Assembly (NCBI GenBank): GCA_051867975.1
Contig: JBJDZM010000046.1
Location: 1-11,265 of the forward strand
From: SVTX01 sp051867975
Lineage (GTDB): Bacteria > Bacillota > Clostridia > Oscillospirales > CAG-272
Length of the DNA: 11,265 bases
Direction: 5' to 3'
Shown here piece after piece: positions 1-5,053 of the stretch (position 1 is its first letter; each line of letters begins with the position of its first letter). The notes beneath the pieces were generated by a model, which searched no databases, was not told the origin of the DNA, and was given only the letters and a program-made list of their open reading frames with translations. The translations under genes and the position numbers were made by a program.

Positions 1-227
1 CAGGAGCGCAGGGGTAATGGGATTCTTAAGGGGTAGGGGATTGCAAAGAACCGACCGACTTATAATTTGAACATGTTCAAATTTAAGGCTGTCGAGTTCT
101 GCAGCACCCCTCGCCCTTAAGCGGCTTTCCTTTGGTTACTTTCCTGCAGCCGGTGGCAGGAAAGTGACAACAAAAACTACAAACAAAATATCCTATCCCA
201 AAAACTGCGTTTATTATCTTGCCGCTG
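1..227. other. Gene-free leader region with palindromes
   Basis: I see no credible gene here. Three structures stand out. The first is an imperfect inverted repeat, CTTAAGGGGTAGGGG (25-39) against CCCCTCGCCCTTAAG (107-121). The second is a perfect 20-bp palindrome at 64-83 centred on GAACATGTTC. The third is a strong hairpin at 135-168. The GAACATGTTC core resembles a dimeric repressor site, but I cannot assign a regulator; the two-base spacing is too short for the usual Firmicute LexA box. The region may be the tail of an element that begins left of the window. Confidence 0.4.
135..168. repeat. Intergenic hairpin, ACTTTCCTGC stem
   Basis: ACTTTCCTGC (138-147) pairs perfectly with GCAGGAAAGT (156-165) across an 8-nt loop, and two more base pairs follow beyond a G-T wobble. 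A hairpin with a related stem (TACTTTCTT/AAGAAAGTA) lies at 8817-8840, so this is probably one of a dispersed intergenic hairpin family. No T-run follows, so it is not a classic terminator. Confidence 0.5.
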
Positions 228-256
228 ATGACAAGATACATTTTTCGACATATTAT
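228..256 (+). promoter_or_regulatory. Possible promoter of the ZIP gene
   Basis: ATGACA (228-233) and TATTAT (251-256) are separated by 17 nt and lie 63 nt upstream of the ZIP start codon. Both boxes deviate from consensus, so this is a moderate prediction. Overlapping A/T-rich alternatives exist, such as a TATAAT within 257-264 that lacks a good -35. Confidence 0.35.
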
Positions 257-264
257 TATAATAA

Positions 265-289
265 GGGGCAACCGCTCTGCGGTCGCCCC
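265..289 (+). promoter_or_regulatory. 5'-UTR hairpin upstream of ZIP gene
   Basis: GGGGC (265-269) and ACCGC (271-275) pair with GCGGT (279-283) and GCCCC (285-289) around a TCT loop, with one A-C mismatch. The hairpin lies between the predicted promoter and the ribosome binding site. It has no T-run on either strand, so a leader RNA structure is more likely than a terminator. Whether it responds to metal is unknown; I recognise no riboswitch class. Confidence 0.4.
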
Positions 290-318
290 AAAAATCATTT
301 TATGGAGAGAAAACAAAA

Positions 319-1068
319 ATGTATATAGTCATTTTAACGGCAATCGGCGTCGGCGGCGCAACCGTCATAGGCGCACTGATAGGTTTCTTGTTCAAAAACC
401 TCTCAACCAAATCCTCAAACATGATAATCTCCTTCGCGGCGGGAATCATGCTCTCCGCCGCAGTGACGGGACTCATTCTCCCCGCTATCGACTACGGCGG
501 ATACTTCGGCGTCCCCATCGCCATCCTCGGCATCCTTTTCGGCGCAATGTGTATCAACCTGTCCGACAAATTGGTGCCGCATATAGGACGACTCGTCTCG
601 GACGGCAAAATCAACGAGGATTCGGGACATATGCACGGCGTTCTGCTTTTTGTCATCGCCATAGGAATTCACAATCTGCCCGAAGGAATTGCGGCAGGAG
701 TCGGCTTCGGCTCGGGCGATACAAGCGGCGCGTTACTTATCGCCTCAGGCATCGCGCTCCACAACATACCAGAAGGAATGGTACTTATCGCACCCATGCT
801 GGCGGCGGGCATCAGCCCGAAAAAGACCTTCGTTACAGCTCTTGTCACGGGACTTAGCGAGGTGATAGGAACTCTGCTCGGCTTCTTTGCAGTAAGCTTT
901 GCCTCGGCAATACTGCCATTTGCGCTCGCATTTGCAGGCGGCACGATGCTGTACGTCATAAGCGAGGAGATGATTCCCGAAACGCACGCGTCTCACAGCG
1001 GAGCGGGAGTCACATACGCGTTCTTGTGCGGCTTTTGCACGATGCTTTTGCTTGACGTTATTATGTAG
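319..1068 (+). CDS. ZIP-family divalent metal transporter
   Basis: A 249-residue polytopic membrane protein of the ZIP (zinc/iron permease) family, which moves Zn2+, Fe2+ or related ions into the cytosol. It carries the two family signatures HNLPEG (residues 118-123, TM4) and HNIPEG (148-153, TM5); their His and Glu residues form the binuclear metal site in ZIP structures. SEEMIPE (215-221) is a further acidic membrane motif typical of the GufA/ZupT-like branch. Hydrophobic stretches fit about eight helices, and the length is normal for bacterial ZIPs. A short His/Asp-containing loop (SGHMHG, 102-107) precedes TM4. The ATG has GGAGAG at 304-309, 9 nt upstream. It appears monocistronic, with a terminator right after it. 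Metal specificity cannot be read from sequence alone. Confidence 0.92.
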   Translation: MYIVILTAIGVGGATVIGALIGFLFKNLSTKSSNMIISFAAGIMLSAAVTGLILPAIDYGGYFGVPIAILGILFGAMCINLSDKLVPHIGRLVSDGKINEDSGHMHGVLLFVIAIGIHNLPEGIAAGVGFGSGDTSGALLIASGIALHNIPEGMVLIAPMLAAGISPKKTFVTALVTGLSEVIGTLLGFFAVSFASAILPFALAFAGGTMLYVISEEMIPETHASHSGAGVTYAFLCGFCTMLLLDVIM

Positions 1069-1084
1069 GCTGGCAGACAAAAAT

Positions 1085-1123
1085 GAAGCATATCCAAGTT
1101 TTTCACGGTATATGCTTCTTTTT
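1085..1123 (+). terminator. Rho-independent terminator after ZIP gene
   Basis: GAAGCATAT (1085-1093) pairs with ATATGCTTC (1110-1118), extended by CC/GG across a one-base bulge, and is followed by TTTTT. It starts 17 nt after the ZIP stop codon. The same hairpin sequence recurs at 2978 and 5166. Confidence 0.9.
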
Positions 1124-1177
1124 GTGCCGATTTGGGCATTTTGAACCGAAAAATTCACGTAATATTCAATATTTCAC

Positions 1178-1206
1178 TTTACATCGGGAATGTTTTATGT
1201 TACAAT
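1178..1206 (+). promoter_or_regulatory. Promoter of the beta-helix gene
   Basis: TTTACA (1178-1183), a 17-nt spacer and TACAAT (1201-1206) place transcription start near 1213, some 24 nt before the ATG at 1237. Because the promoter lies inside the upstream in-frame extension of the gene, a start codon at 1132 can be excluded. Confidence 0.8.
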
Positions 1207-1236
1207 ATTGACAGAACAAACACAGGAGGAGCAAAC

Positions 1237-2946
1237 ATGATCTTTCATATAAGAGACCTTATAACCGACGAAAAAAACTGCACGCCGGCGTTTGTCGAGG
1301 CGATAGGCAGACTGAATAGCGGCGACACGCTTTGCCTTGACGGCGGCAGATACGACTTCCGTCCCGAGGGCGCGTTTGTTAAGCATTATTACATTTCCAA
1401 CAACGACGGCGGAGAGAAGCCGATAGCGCTTCCCATTATCGGCAAGGAGAACATCACGATAGACGGCGGCGGAGCGGAGCTCGTTTTTCACGGCGAGATG
1501 CTGCCCGTGGTCGTTGACTGCTCAAAGAATATCACCCTCAAGGGCTTTTCTATTGACTACGAAGTGCCGATGTACGGTCAGGCGGAGATAGTCGAGGCAA
1601 CCGAAGACAAGACCGTCCTGAAATTTGACGGCGAGCAGTTTTGGTGCCGCGTTGACGAAAACGGAGATTGGTGCTTTTATTCCGAAAGCCCCGATTGGAA
1701 GTGGGAAAGACACCGCCGAAGCGACGTTTTGTCGATGGAATTTGACACAGAGGGCAAGCCTGCGCCCGAAACAGAACCCTATTTCCCGCACACGGGCGGA
1801 TATGAGGACCACGGATTTTTAAACGAAATGTACCGCGAGGTAGAGCTTGAACAGCTCGGCGAAAATCTTATCGCGATGCACGGCAAGACCGACATCAAGC
1901 ACACGGTCGGAAACACGTTTGTCATGACCTACAACACGCGCGAGTATCCCGGAGTTTTCACGAACAACTCGGACGATCTGCTCTACGAGGACATCACGCT
2001 TTACCACACGATGTCGATGGGCTTTATCACGCAAAACAGTGAGAATATCGTGCTTCGCCGCATAAAAGCACAGCCGCGCCGCGACCTCGGCAGGCTCTTG
2101 TCGGTAAGCTGTGATGCCACGCATTTTGTCAACTGCCGCGGCAGAATAGAGCTTGATTCCTGCAAGCTTGAATACATGATGGACGACGCGTGCAACATCC
2201 ACGGAAACTATCACATATATGAGTCGCAGGAGGCGCAGGACACGCTAATTTTGCGCTTCGGTCATTATCAGCAGAGCGGAGCGAATACATACAGAAAAGG
2301 CGACCTTATCTATATAATCGACGCTTTGACTATGGACGTGGCAGCCGAGGCGAGAGTCGAGGATTTTGAAGTCCTCTCAGCGACGCACATGAAGCTGAAG
2401 CTCGACCGCGCGGTGCCCATGCCGGGTGGAAAGTGGGTGATCGAGAACATCACGACTTCTCCCGAGGTCTATATTCACGACTGCATCTCGGGCTACAACC
2501 GTCCTCGCGGATTTTTGCTCAGTTCAAGAGGAAAGGCTTTAGTTGAGAACTGCTCGTTCCACAATATCAATCAGGGGATTCAGCTCTCGGGCGAGCTTTC
2601 GGATTGGTACGAATCGGGACCTGCCCTTGACGTCACGGTGCGCAACTGTGACTTTACGAACAGCGCGTATTGCGAAGGCTGTGCGATCGTCACGGACCCT
2701 GAAATTGAGGCGAAGCAGTACGATCCCGACATAATCTATTCGGGCAGAGTCCTTATCGAGGGCAACCACTTTGAGCAGGGCGGAAGGCGAATAATGATTG
2801 CAAGGCATGCCGCCGAGGTGATCTTCAGGAACAATACCTTCAGACAGAACGACAGCTATTATAACAAGGAATCGGAAAATGAGTGCGGTATAACCGTTGA
2901 GCATTGCGGAAAGGTCGATATCGAATTGCCGAGAGAGATTAGTTAG
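1237..2946 (+). CDS. Right-handed beta-helix protein, GH110-like
   Basis: A 569-residue protein starting at the ATG preceded by AGGAGG (1224-1229, 7-nt spacing). An in-frame ATG at 1132 lies upstream of the promoter and is not used. There is no signal peptide or membrane segment, so it should be cytosolic. The N-terminal part has parallel beta-helix coils (NITIDGGGAELVFHG, 72-86; NITLKGFSIDY, 98-108). Further coils follow at 248-330 (YEDITLYHTMSMGFIT, NIVLRRIKA) and 410-565 (ALVENCSFHNINQGIQLSG, RVLIEGNHFEQGGRRIMIA). The overall plan and the DDACNIHG motif (316-323) match GH110 alpha-1,3-galactosidases, in which a pair of Asp residues in this area has been proposed as catalytic. That comparison is from memory. 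A role in trimming alpha-1,3-galactose from imported glycans is inference; a general polysaccharide-active beta-helix is the fallback. There are no sugar transport genes next to it. Confidence 0.75.
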   Translation: MIFHIRDLITDEKNCTPAFVEAIGRLNSGDTLCLDGGRYDFRPEGAFVKHYYISNNDGGEKPIALPIIGKENITIDGGGAELVFHGEMLPVVVDCSKNITLKGFSIDYEVPMYGQAEIVEATEDKTVLKFDGEQFWCRVDENGDWCFYSESPDWKWERHRRSDVLSMEFDTEGKPAPETEPYFPHTGGYEDHGFLNEMYREVELEQLGENLIAMHGKTDIKHTVGNTFVMTYNTREYPGVFTNNSDDLLYEDITLYHTMSMGFITQNSENIVLRRIKAQPRRDLGRLLSVSCDATHFVNCRGRIELDSCKLEYMMDDACNIHGNYHIYESQEAQDTLILRFGHYQQSGANTYRKGDLIYIIDALTMDVAAEARVEDFEVLSATHMKLKLDRAVPMPGGKWVIENITTSPEVYIHDCISGYNRPRGFLLSSRGKALVENCSFHNINQGIQLSGELSDWYESGPALDVTVRNCDFTNSAYCEGCAIVTDPEIEAKQYDPDIIYSGRVLIEGNHFEQGGRRIMIARHAAEVIFRNNTFRQNDSYYNKESENECGITVEHCGKVDIELPREIS

Positions 2947-2977
2947 CCTGTGCGTAGTATTTTTAAAGACTAAAAAA

Positions 2978-3018
2978 GAAGCATATCCGAGGTCTTCCCC
3001 GTGGTATGCTTCTTCTGT
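2978..3018 (+). terminator. Terminator after the beta-helix gene
   Basis: GAAGCATA pairs with TATGCTTC (ending 3012), extended by CC/GG across a bulged T. A T-rich but interrupted tail (TTCTGTTTT) follows. The gene stops 31 nt upstream. The same hairpin and the sequence after it also precede toxin unit 2, so the hairpin marks the left end of the repeated block as well. Confidence 0.75.
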
Positions 3019-3064
3019 TTTAGTTGTTTTTGAGTCGAAAAACTCACATAAATTCAATAAAATG

Positions 3065-3093
3065 TTGACTGCGATAAAATAAAGTGCTATAAT
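3065..3093 (+). promoter_or_regulatory. Toxin promoter, unit 1
   Basis: TTGACT (3065-3070), a 17-nt spacer and TATAAT (3088-3093) with an extended -10 (TGC just upstream). Transcription start is expected near 3100, giving a leader of about 100 nt. Confidence 0.9.
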
Positions 3094-3099
3094 ATATGC

Positions 3100-3199
3100 G
3101 GTGCCGAAAGCACCCGGAGAGAGCCATACGGTGGCGGTTGCTTCCCTTAATCGGGAAACGCAGATTCTTTTTGCCTTCCCGAGAGGGGAGGTGATGCTG
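3100..3199 (+). promoter_or_regulatory. Structured toxin mRNA leader with hidden SD
   Basis: The leader is almost identical in all five units. Near its 5' end GGTGC pairs with GCACC (3100-3114). A CGGAGAGAGCCATACGG segment follows, then TTCCC/GGGAA arms (3142-3156). Last is CCTTCCC (3174-3180), which pairs over seven base pairs (one T-G) with GGGGAGG (3185-3191) around a GAGA tetraloop of the GNRA type. This final hairpin buries the Shine-Dalgarno GGAGG, so initiation should need unfolding or a processing step. The equivalent hairpins are at 5361-5378, 5746-5763, 6131-6148 and 6536-6553. Regulatory meaning is inference. Confidence 0.7.
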
Positions 3200-3289
3200 A
3201 TGTACGTTACTTGGGAATTGTTATTCCTGTTCGCAGGATTCATCATTTCGCTTTTGACCTACATAGACAATCATAATAAAAAGAATTAA
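3200..3289 (+). CDS. Holin-like type I toxin peptide, unit 1
   Basis: A 29-residue peptide: MYVTWELLF, a hydrophobic core (LFLFAGFIISLLTYI, about residues 8-22), and a polar, basic tail (DNHNKKN). It has a W/Y-E-x-L start, one membrane span, a Y-I-D border and a Lys-rich end. This is the pattern of the small 'putative holin-like toxin' (Hol_Tox) peptides of Firmicutes, which belong to the Fst/TxpA-like membrane-damaging type I toxins. The ATG at 3200 is preferred because GGAGGTGAT (3187-3195) puts it 8 nt after GGAGG. The in-frame ATG at 3194 is only 2 nt from GGAGG and would add Met-Leu. An antisense RNA promoter fires toward this gene. Family assignment comes from pattern and context, not from a search. 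Confidence 0.82.
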   Translation: MYVTWELLFLFAGFIISLLTYIDNHNKKN

Positions 3290-3363
3290 CCGCCTCAGTT
3301 CCCTATCTTAGGCGGTTAATTCTTTAATCGTATAAAGGGGAGCAACCGTCATCGGTTCTCTCC
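3277..3363 (-). ncRNA. Antisense antitoxin RNA, unit 1
   Basis: Predicted RNA of about 87 nt. It begins just downstream of the minus-strand promoter at 3370-3398 and ends in the T-run formed by AAAAA at 3278-3282. It has a small 5' hairpin (AACCG-atga-CGGTT), a CTCCCCT stretch, and the 16-bp terminator stem shared with the toxin mRNA. It overlaps the last four codons and stop of the toxin gene. CTCCCCT is perfectly complementary to AGGGGAG in the toxin's Shine-Dalgarno region, so it could block translation as well as pair at the 3' end. Ends are predicted, not mapped. Confidence 0.75.
3280..3325. terminator. Two-way terminator, unit 1
   Basis: AAAGAATTAACCGCCT (3280-3295) pairs perfectly with its complement at 3310-3325 across a 14-nt loop. 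The U-run is good for the minus-strand RNA (five T after the stem) but short for the toxin mRNA (TTT then AAT). The antisense RNA should therefore stop cleanly, while some toxin mRNA may read through. The left arm contains the toxin stop codon. Confidence 0.85.
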
Positions 3364-3369
3364 GTTATT

Positions 3370-3398
3370 ATTATACAACACAACGTGCACTTTGTCAA
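3370..3398 (-). promoter_or_regulatory. Antitoxin RNA promoter, unit 1
   Basis: Read on the minus strand: TTGACA (3398-3393), 17 nt, TATAAT (3375-3370). Both boxes match the sigma-A consensus exactly. They are closer to consensus than the toxin promoter's TTGACT, which fits an excess of antitoxin RNA. Confidence 0.92.
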
Positions 3399-3430
3399 CA
3401 CCTTTTCAAAACATTTATAAATAGACAGTC

Positions 3431-3480
3431 AAAAAAAGGATTAACCGCCTCAGCAACCAAACTTGAGCGGTTAATTCCAT
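3431..3480 (-). terminator. Solo terminator, remnant of a sixth unit
   Basis: GGATTAACCGC (3438-3448) faces GCGGTTAATTCC (3467-3478), with TCA/TGA pairs extending inward. The stem and the bases just after it (TTAACTAATC) match the terminator region of unit 5, but no toxin ORF or promoters are attached. Read on the minus strand it ends in seven T (3437-3431) and lies 49 nt after the XRE gene stop codon. The leftover hairpin therefore probably serves as that gene's terminator. Confidence 0.75.
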
Positions 3481-3528
3481 TAACTAATCGATAAGGAATC
3501 GTGAAGAAATGCGGAAAGACAGTACTTT

Positions 3529-3861
3529 TTAATCAGCGCGATCTGATTTCATCGTATGAAGAAAAGCAATTAAGGATCTTTGTTGCTCCAAAGATAAAAC
3601 ACAAAAAATATCTAATAATTCCTTCTGCTCTGCGGTCAACTCAACCGTCAAATTTTCATTGGATGAAAAAAACTGAGATAACGTAATTCCGCAAGTCTGA
3701 CATATCAAATCAAGCGATTGCACAGAGGGCTGTATATTTTTCCGAAACCATGATGAAATTGTCGATTGAGGTATGCCCGTTTCCATGCTCAGACGATATT
3801 CTGACCAATTTTTGTCTGTCCTTAATTGAACGATCCTTGTTAAAATTTCTTCGTGGTTCAT
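3529..3861 (-). CDS. XRE-family HTH transcriptional regulator
   Basis: A 110-residue DNA-binding protein. Residues 19-65 (WSEYRLSMETGIPQSTISSWF, then SVQSLDLICQTCGITLSQFF) form a Cro/C1-type helix-turn-helix of five helices; the recognition helix should be around PQSTISSWF (31-39). The C-terminal stretch (71-105, Glu/Leu-rich, ELTAEQKELLDIF) looks like a helical dimerisation segment. The start chosen is the ATG at 3861, with AGGGGTG 8 nt upstream; a GTG at 3870 would add three residues. It is divergent from the lipoprotein gene at 4043. Paired ATACGA half-sites between the two genes suggest that it represses that gene and itself. Length and layout resemble small phage- or plasmid-type regulators. 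Target assignment is inference. Confidence 0.85.
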   Translation of the reverse strand: MNHEEILTRIVQLRTDKNWSEYRLSMETGIPQSTISSWFRKNIQPSVQSLDLICQTCGITLSQFFSSNENLTVELTAEQKELLDIFCVLSLEQQRSLIAFLHTMKSDRAD

Positions 3862-3881
3862 ACGATACACCCCTGTATTCT

Positions 3882-3898
3882 ATACGAATTTTCGTTAT
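3882..3898. promoter_or_regulatory. Candidate operator in XRE leader
   Basis: ATACGAA (3882-3888) faces TTCGT (3891-3895) and TAT, giving a perfect ACGAA-tt-TTCGT core. It lies in the 5' leader of the XRE gene, 20-36 nt before its ATG. The half-site is the same as those at 3946-3972, which suggests autoregulation. Confidence 0.5.
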
Positions 3899-3907
3899 AT
3901 TACAAAT

Positions 3908-3936
3908 ATTTTATGACAAAAACTATTGACAATCAA
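3908..3936 (-). promoter_or_regulatory. Possible XRE gene promoter
   Basis: Read on the minus strand: TTGATT (3936-3931), 17 nt, TAAAAT (3913-3908). Its -35 overlaps the -35 of the divergent lipoprotein promoter at 3926-3954, so the two promoters should compete. An alternative pair (TTGTAA/TAGAAT, 3905-3877) would start at about 3870 and leave no ribosome binding site. Confidence 0.4.
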
Positions 3937-3954
3937 TAATTTATGTCGTATAAT
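3926..3954 (+). promoter_or_regulatory. Consensus promoter of lipoprotein gene
   Basis: TTGACA (3926-3931), 17 nt, TATAAT (3949-3954): a perfect sigma-A promoter. Transcription start is expected near 3961, giving a leader of about 80 nt. A strong promoter with a regulator site over its -10 fits a normally repressed gene. Confidence 0.88.
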
Positions 3955-3972
3955 AAATACGAAATATCGTAT
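3946..3972. promoter_or_regulatory. Three alternating operator half-sites
   Basis: TCGTAT (3946-3951), ATACGA (3957-3962) and TCGTAT (3967-3972) form two perfect inverted repeats that share the middle half-site, with spacers of 5 and 4 nt. The first half-site overlaps the -10 box of the lipoprotein promoter and the other two cover the start point. Binding here should block RNA polymerase. The divergent XRE protein is the obvious candidate ligand. Confidence 0.65.
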
Positions 3973-4042
3973 TATATAATTAAGGATATTTGAAAAATAC
4001 GGAACACACATAATAAAAAACGTGTGACAGTTGGAGGTTAAT

Positions 4043-5053
4043 ATGAGTATAAGGACATGCCTGAATGAATTATTCACACACAACAAGATGGCAGAAAAAG
4101 CAAAAAGAATAACTGCAACAGTATTAGTTGCAGGAACAATTTTGACGGGAGCAGGGCTTACTGCATGTGAACAAAAGTTAAATATGTCAAATGAAGAACT
4201 TGCAAGTGGAATAGTTGAAATTCTTCAAAATCAAAATGAAGATTTGGAATTATCAAATATTATTTTCGACAGTATGGATGATGAGTATTTGATGATAGTT
4301 GGCAATTCTGATTGGTCCGAATATTTAGCATATGAAATTTCCAAATCTCAATTTAATAAGTTATTAAAATTAGCAATTGAAAAAAATAGTGATTATATTC
4401 AAGTTAGTCCAAATGGAGATTCATTTGTAATCACAAAAGGCGGGATTAACGATGAAAATTTGAAAGAATTCAATGAAGTTATTTATTCTACAATATCAAA
4501 AGGAAATACAATTGATGTTCAACTAGACATTATTGATCCAAATCAACAGGGGCCTAAACCAAGTGATGATTTGGATAATGCGTCTGATAGAGAATATATA
4601 GAATTTGGGCTTAAAACAAATATTGAAACTAATGACAAAGACCATAAGTTTGATGGTTTTAAAGCCGACTATGTTTATGTGTATCCACGAAAGGAATTAA
4701 AAAAACAAGATGCCAATTCAACAATAAGTTGTGGAATTCAAGATTATTTTGAGTTTGTAGATGTTTGTTCAAAAAATGGTGAAGAGAACAATATAAAAAA
4801 GGTGGCTACATTTGTAGCGATAAAAGACTTTAAAATGGATGAATTTATTTCGCTTCTTGATTCAAAAGTTGATAATAATAAAATCAGAAGAGTGGAGGAT
4901 GGGTATTTAGTAAATACAAACATATTTGATGACGAAAATATGTCAGATGTAAATGCTTATTTTAAAAGAATTGCAATGGATAATGGTTTGTTTATTTTAG
5001 AATTTAGTTACGAAGCACCATTGCAAGAAGGAGAATTTACACAAGAGGAATGA
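4043..5053 (+). CDS. Predicted lipoprotein, unknown function
   Basis: A 336-residue protein that I do not recognise. The start is the ATG at 4043 after GGAGG (4033-4037, 5-nt spacing). A basic segment (residues 17-22, AEKAKR) and a hydrophobic stretch (about 23-39) lead to the lipobox LTAC, with the lipidated Cys at 42. The first 16 residues make an unusually long n-region, and an internal Met16 could be an alternative start but lacks a ribosome binding site. The mature part is acidic, rich in Asp, Glu and Asn, with no transmembrane segments or clear repeats. It should sit on the outer face of the cell membrane. The gene is much more A+T-rich than its surroundings (roughly 30% G+C by eye) and prefers AAA/GAA/AAT codons, which points to recent acquisition. 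It is divergent from the XRE gene and probably controlled by it. Confidence 0.8.
   Translation: MSIRTCLNELFTHNKMAEKAKRITATVLVAGTILTGAGLTACEQKLNMSNEELASGIVEILQNQNEDLELSNIIFDSMDDEYLMIVGNSDWSEYLAYEISKSQFNKLLKLAIEKNSDYIQVSPNGDSFVITKGGINDENLKEFNEVIYSTISKGNTIDVQLDIIDPNQQGPKPSDDLDNASDREYIEFGLKTNIETNDKDHKFDGFKADYVYVYPRKELKKQDANSTISCGIQDYFEFVDVCSKNGEENNIKKVATFVAIKDFKMDEFISLLDSKVDNNKIRRVEDGYLVNTNIFDDENMSDVNAYFKRIAMDNGLFILEFSYEAPLQEGEFTQEE

Noticed and set aside
64..83. The 20-bp palindrome read as a LexA (SOS) box
   Set aside because: The Firmicute LexA box has GAAC and GTTC separated by four bases; here only two separate them, and no damage-response gene is nearby.
228..318. A manganese or other known metal riboswitch before the ZIP gene
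   Set aside because: The leader is short and holds one simple hairpin, without the paired loops or conserved junctions of known metal-sensing RNAs.
3194..3196. The upstream ATG as the toxin start, giving a 31-residue peptide
   Set aside because: It is only 2 nt from GGAGG and overlaps the extended Shine-Dalgarno; the ATG 6 nt later has ideal spacing in all five units.
2539..3246. A 235-codon minus-strand open frame spanning the beta-helix gene end and toxin unit 1
   Set aside because: It is antisense to a clear gene, crosses the terminator and the toxin promoter, has no ribosome binding site, and its composition reflects the opposite strand.
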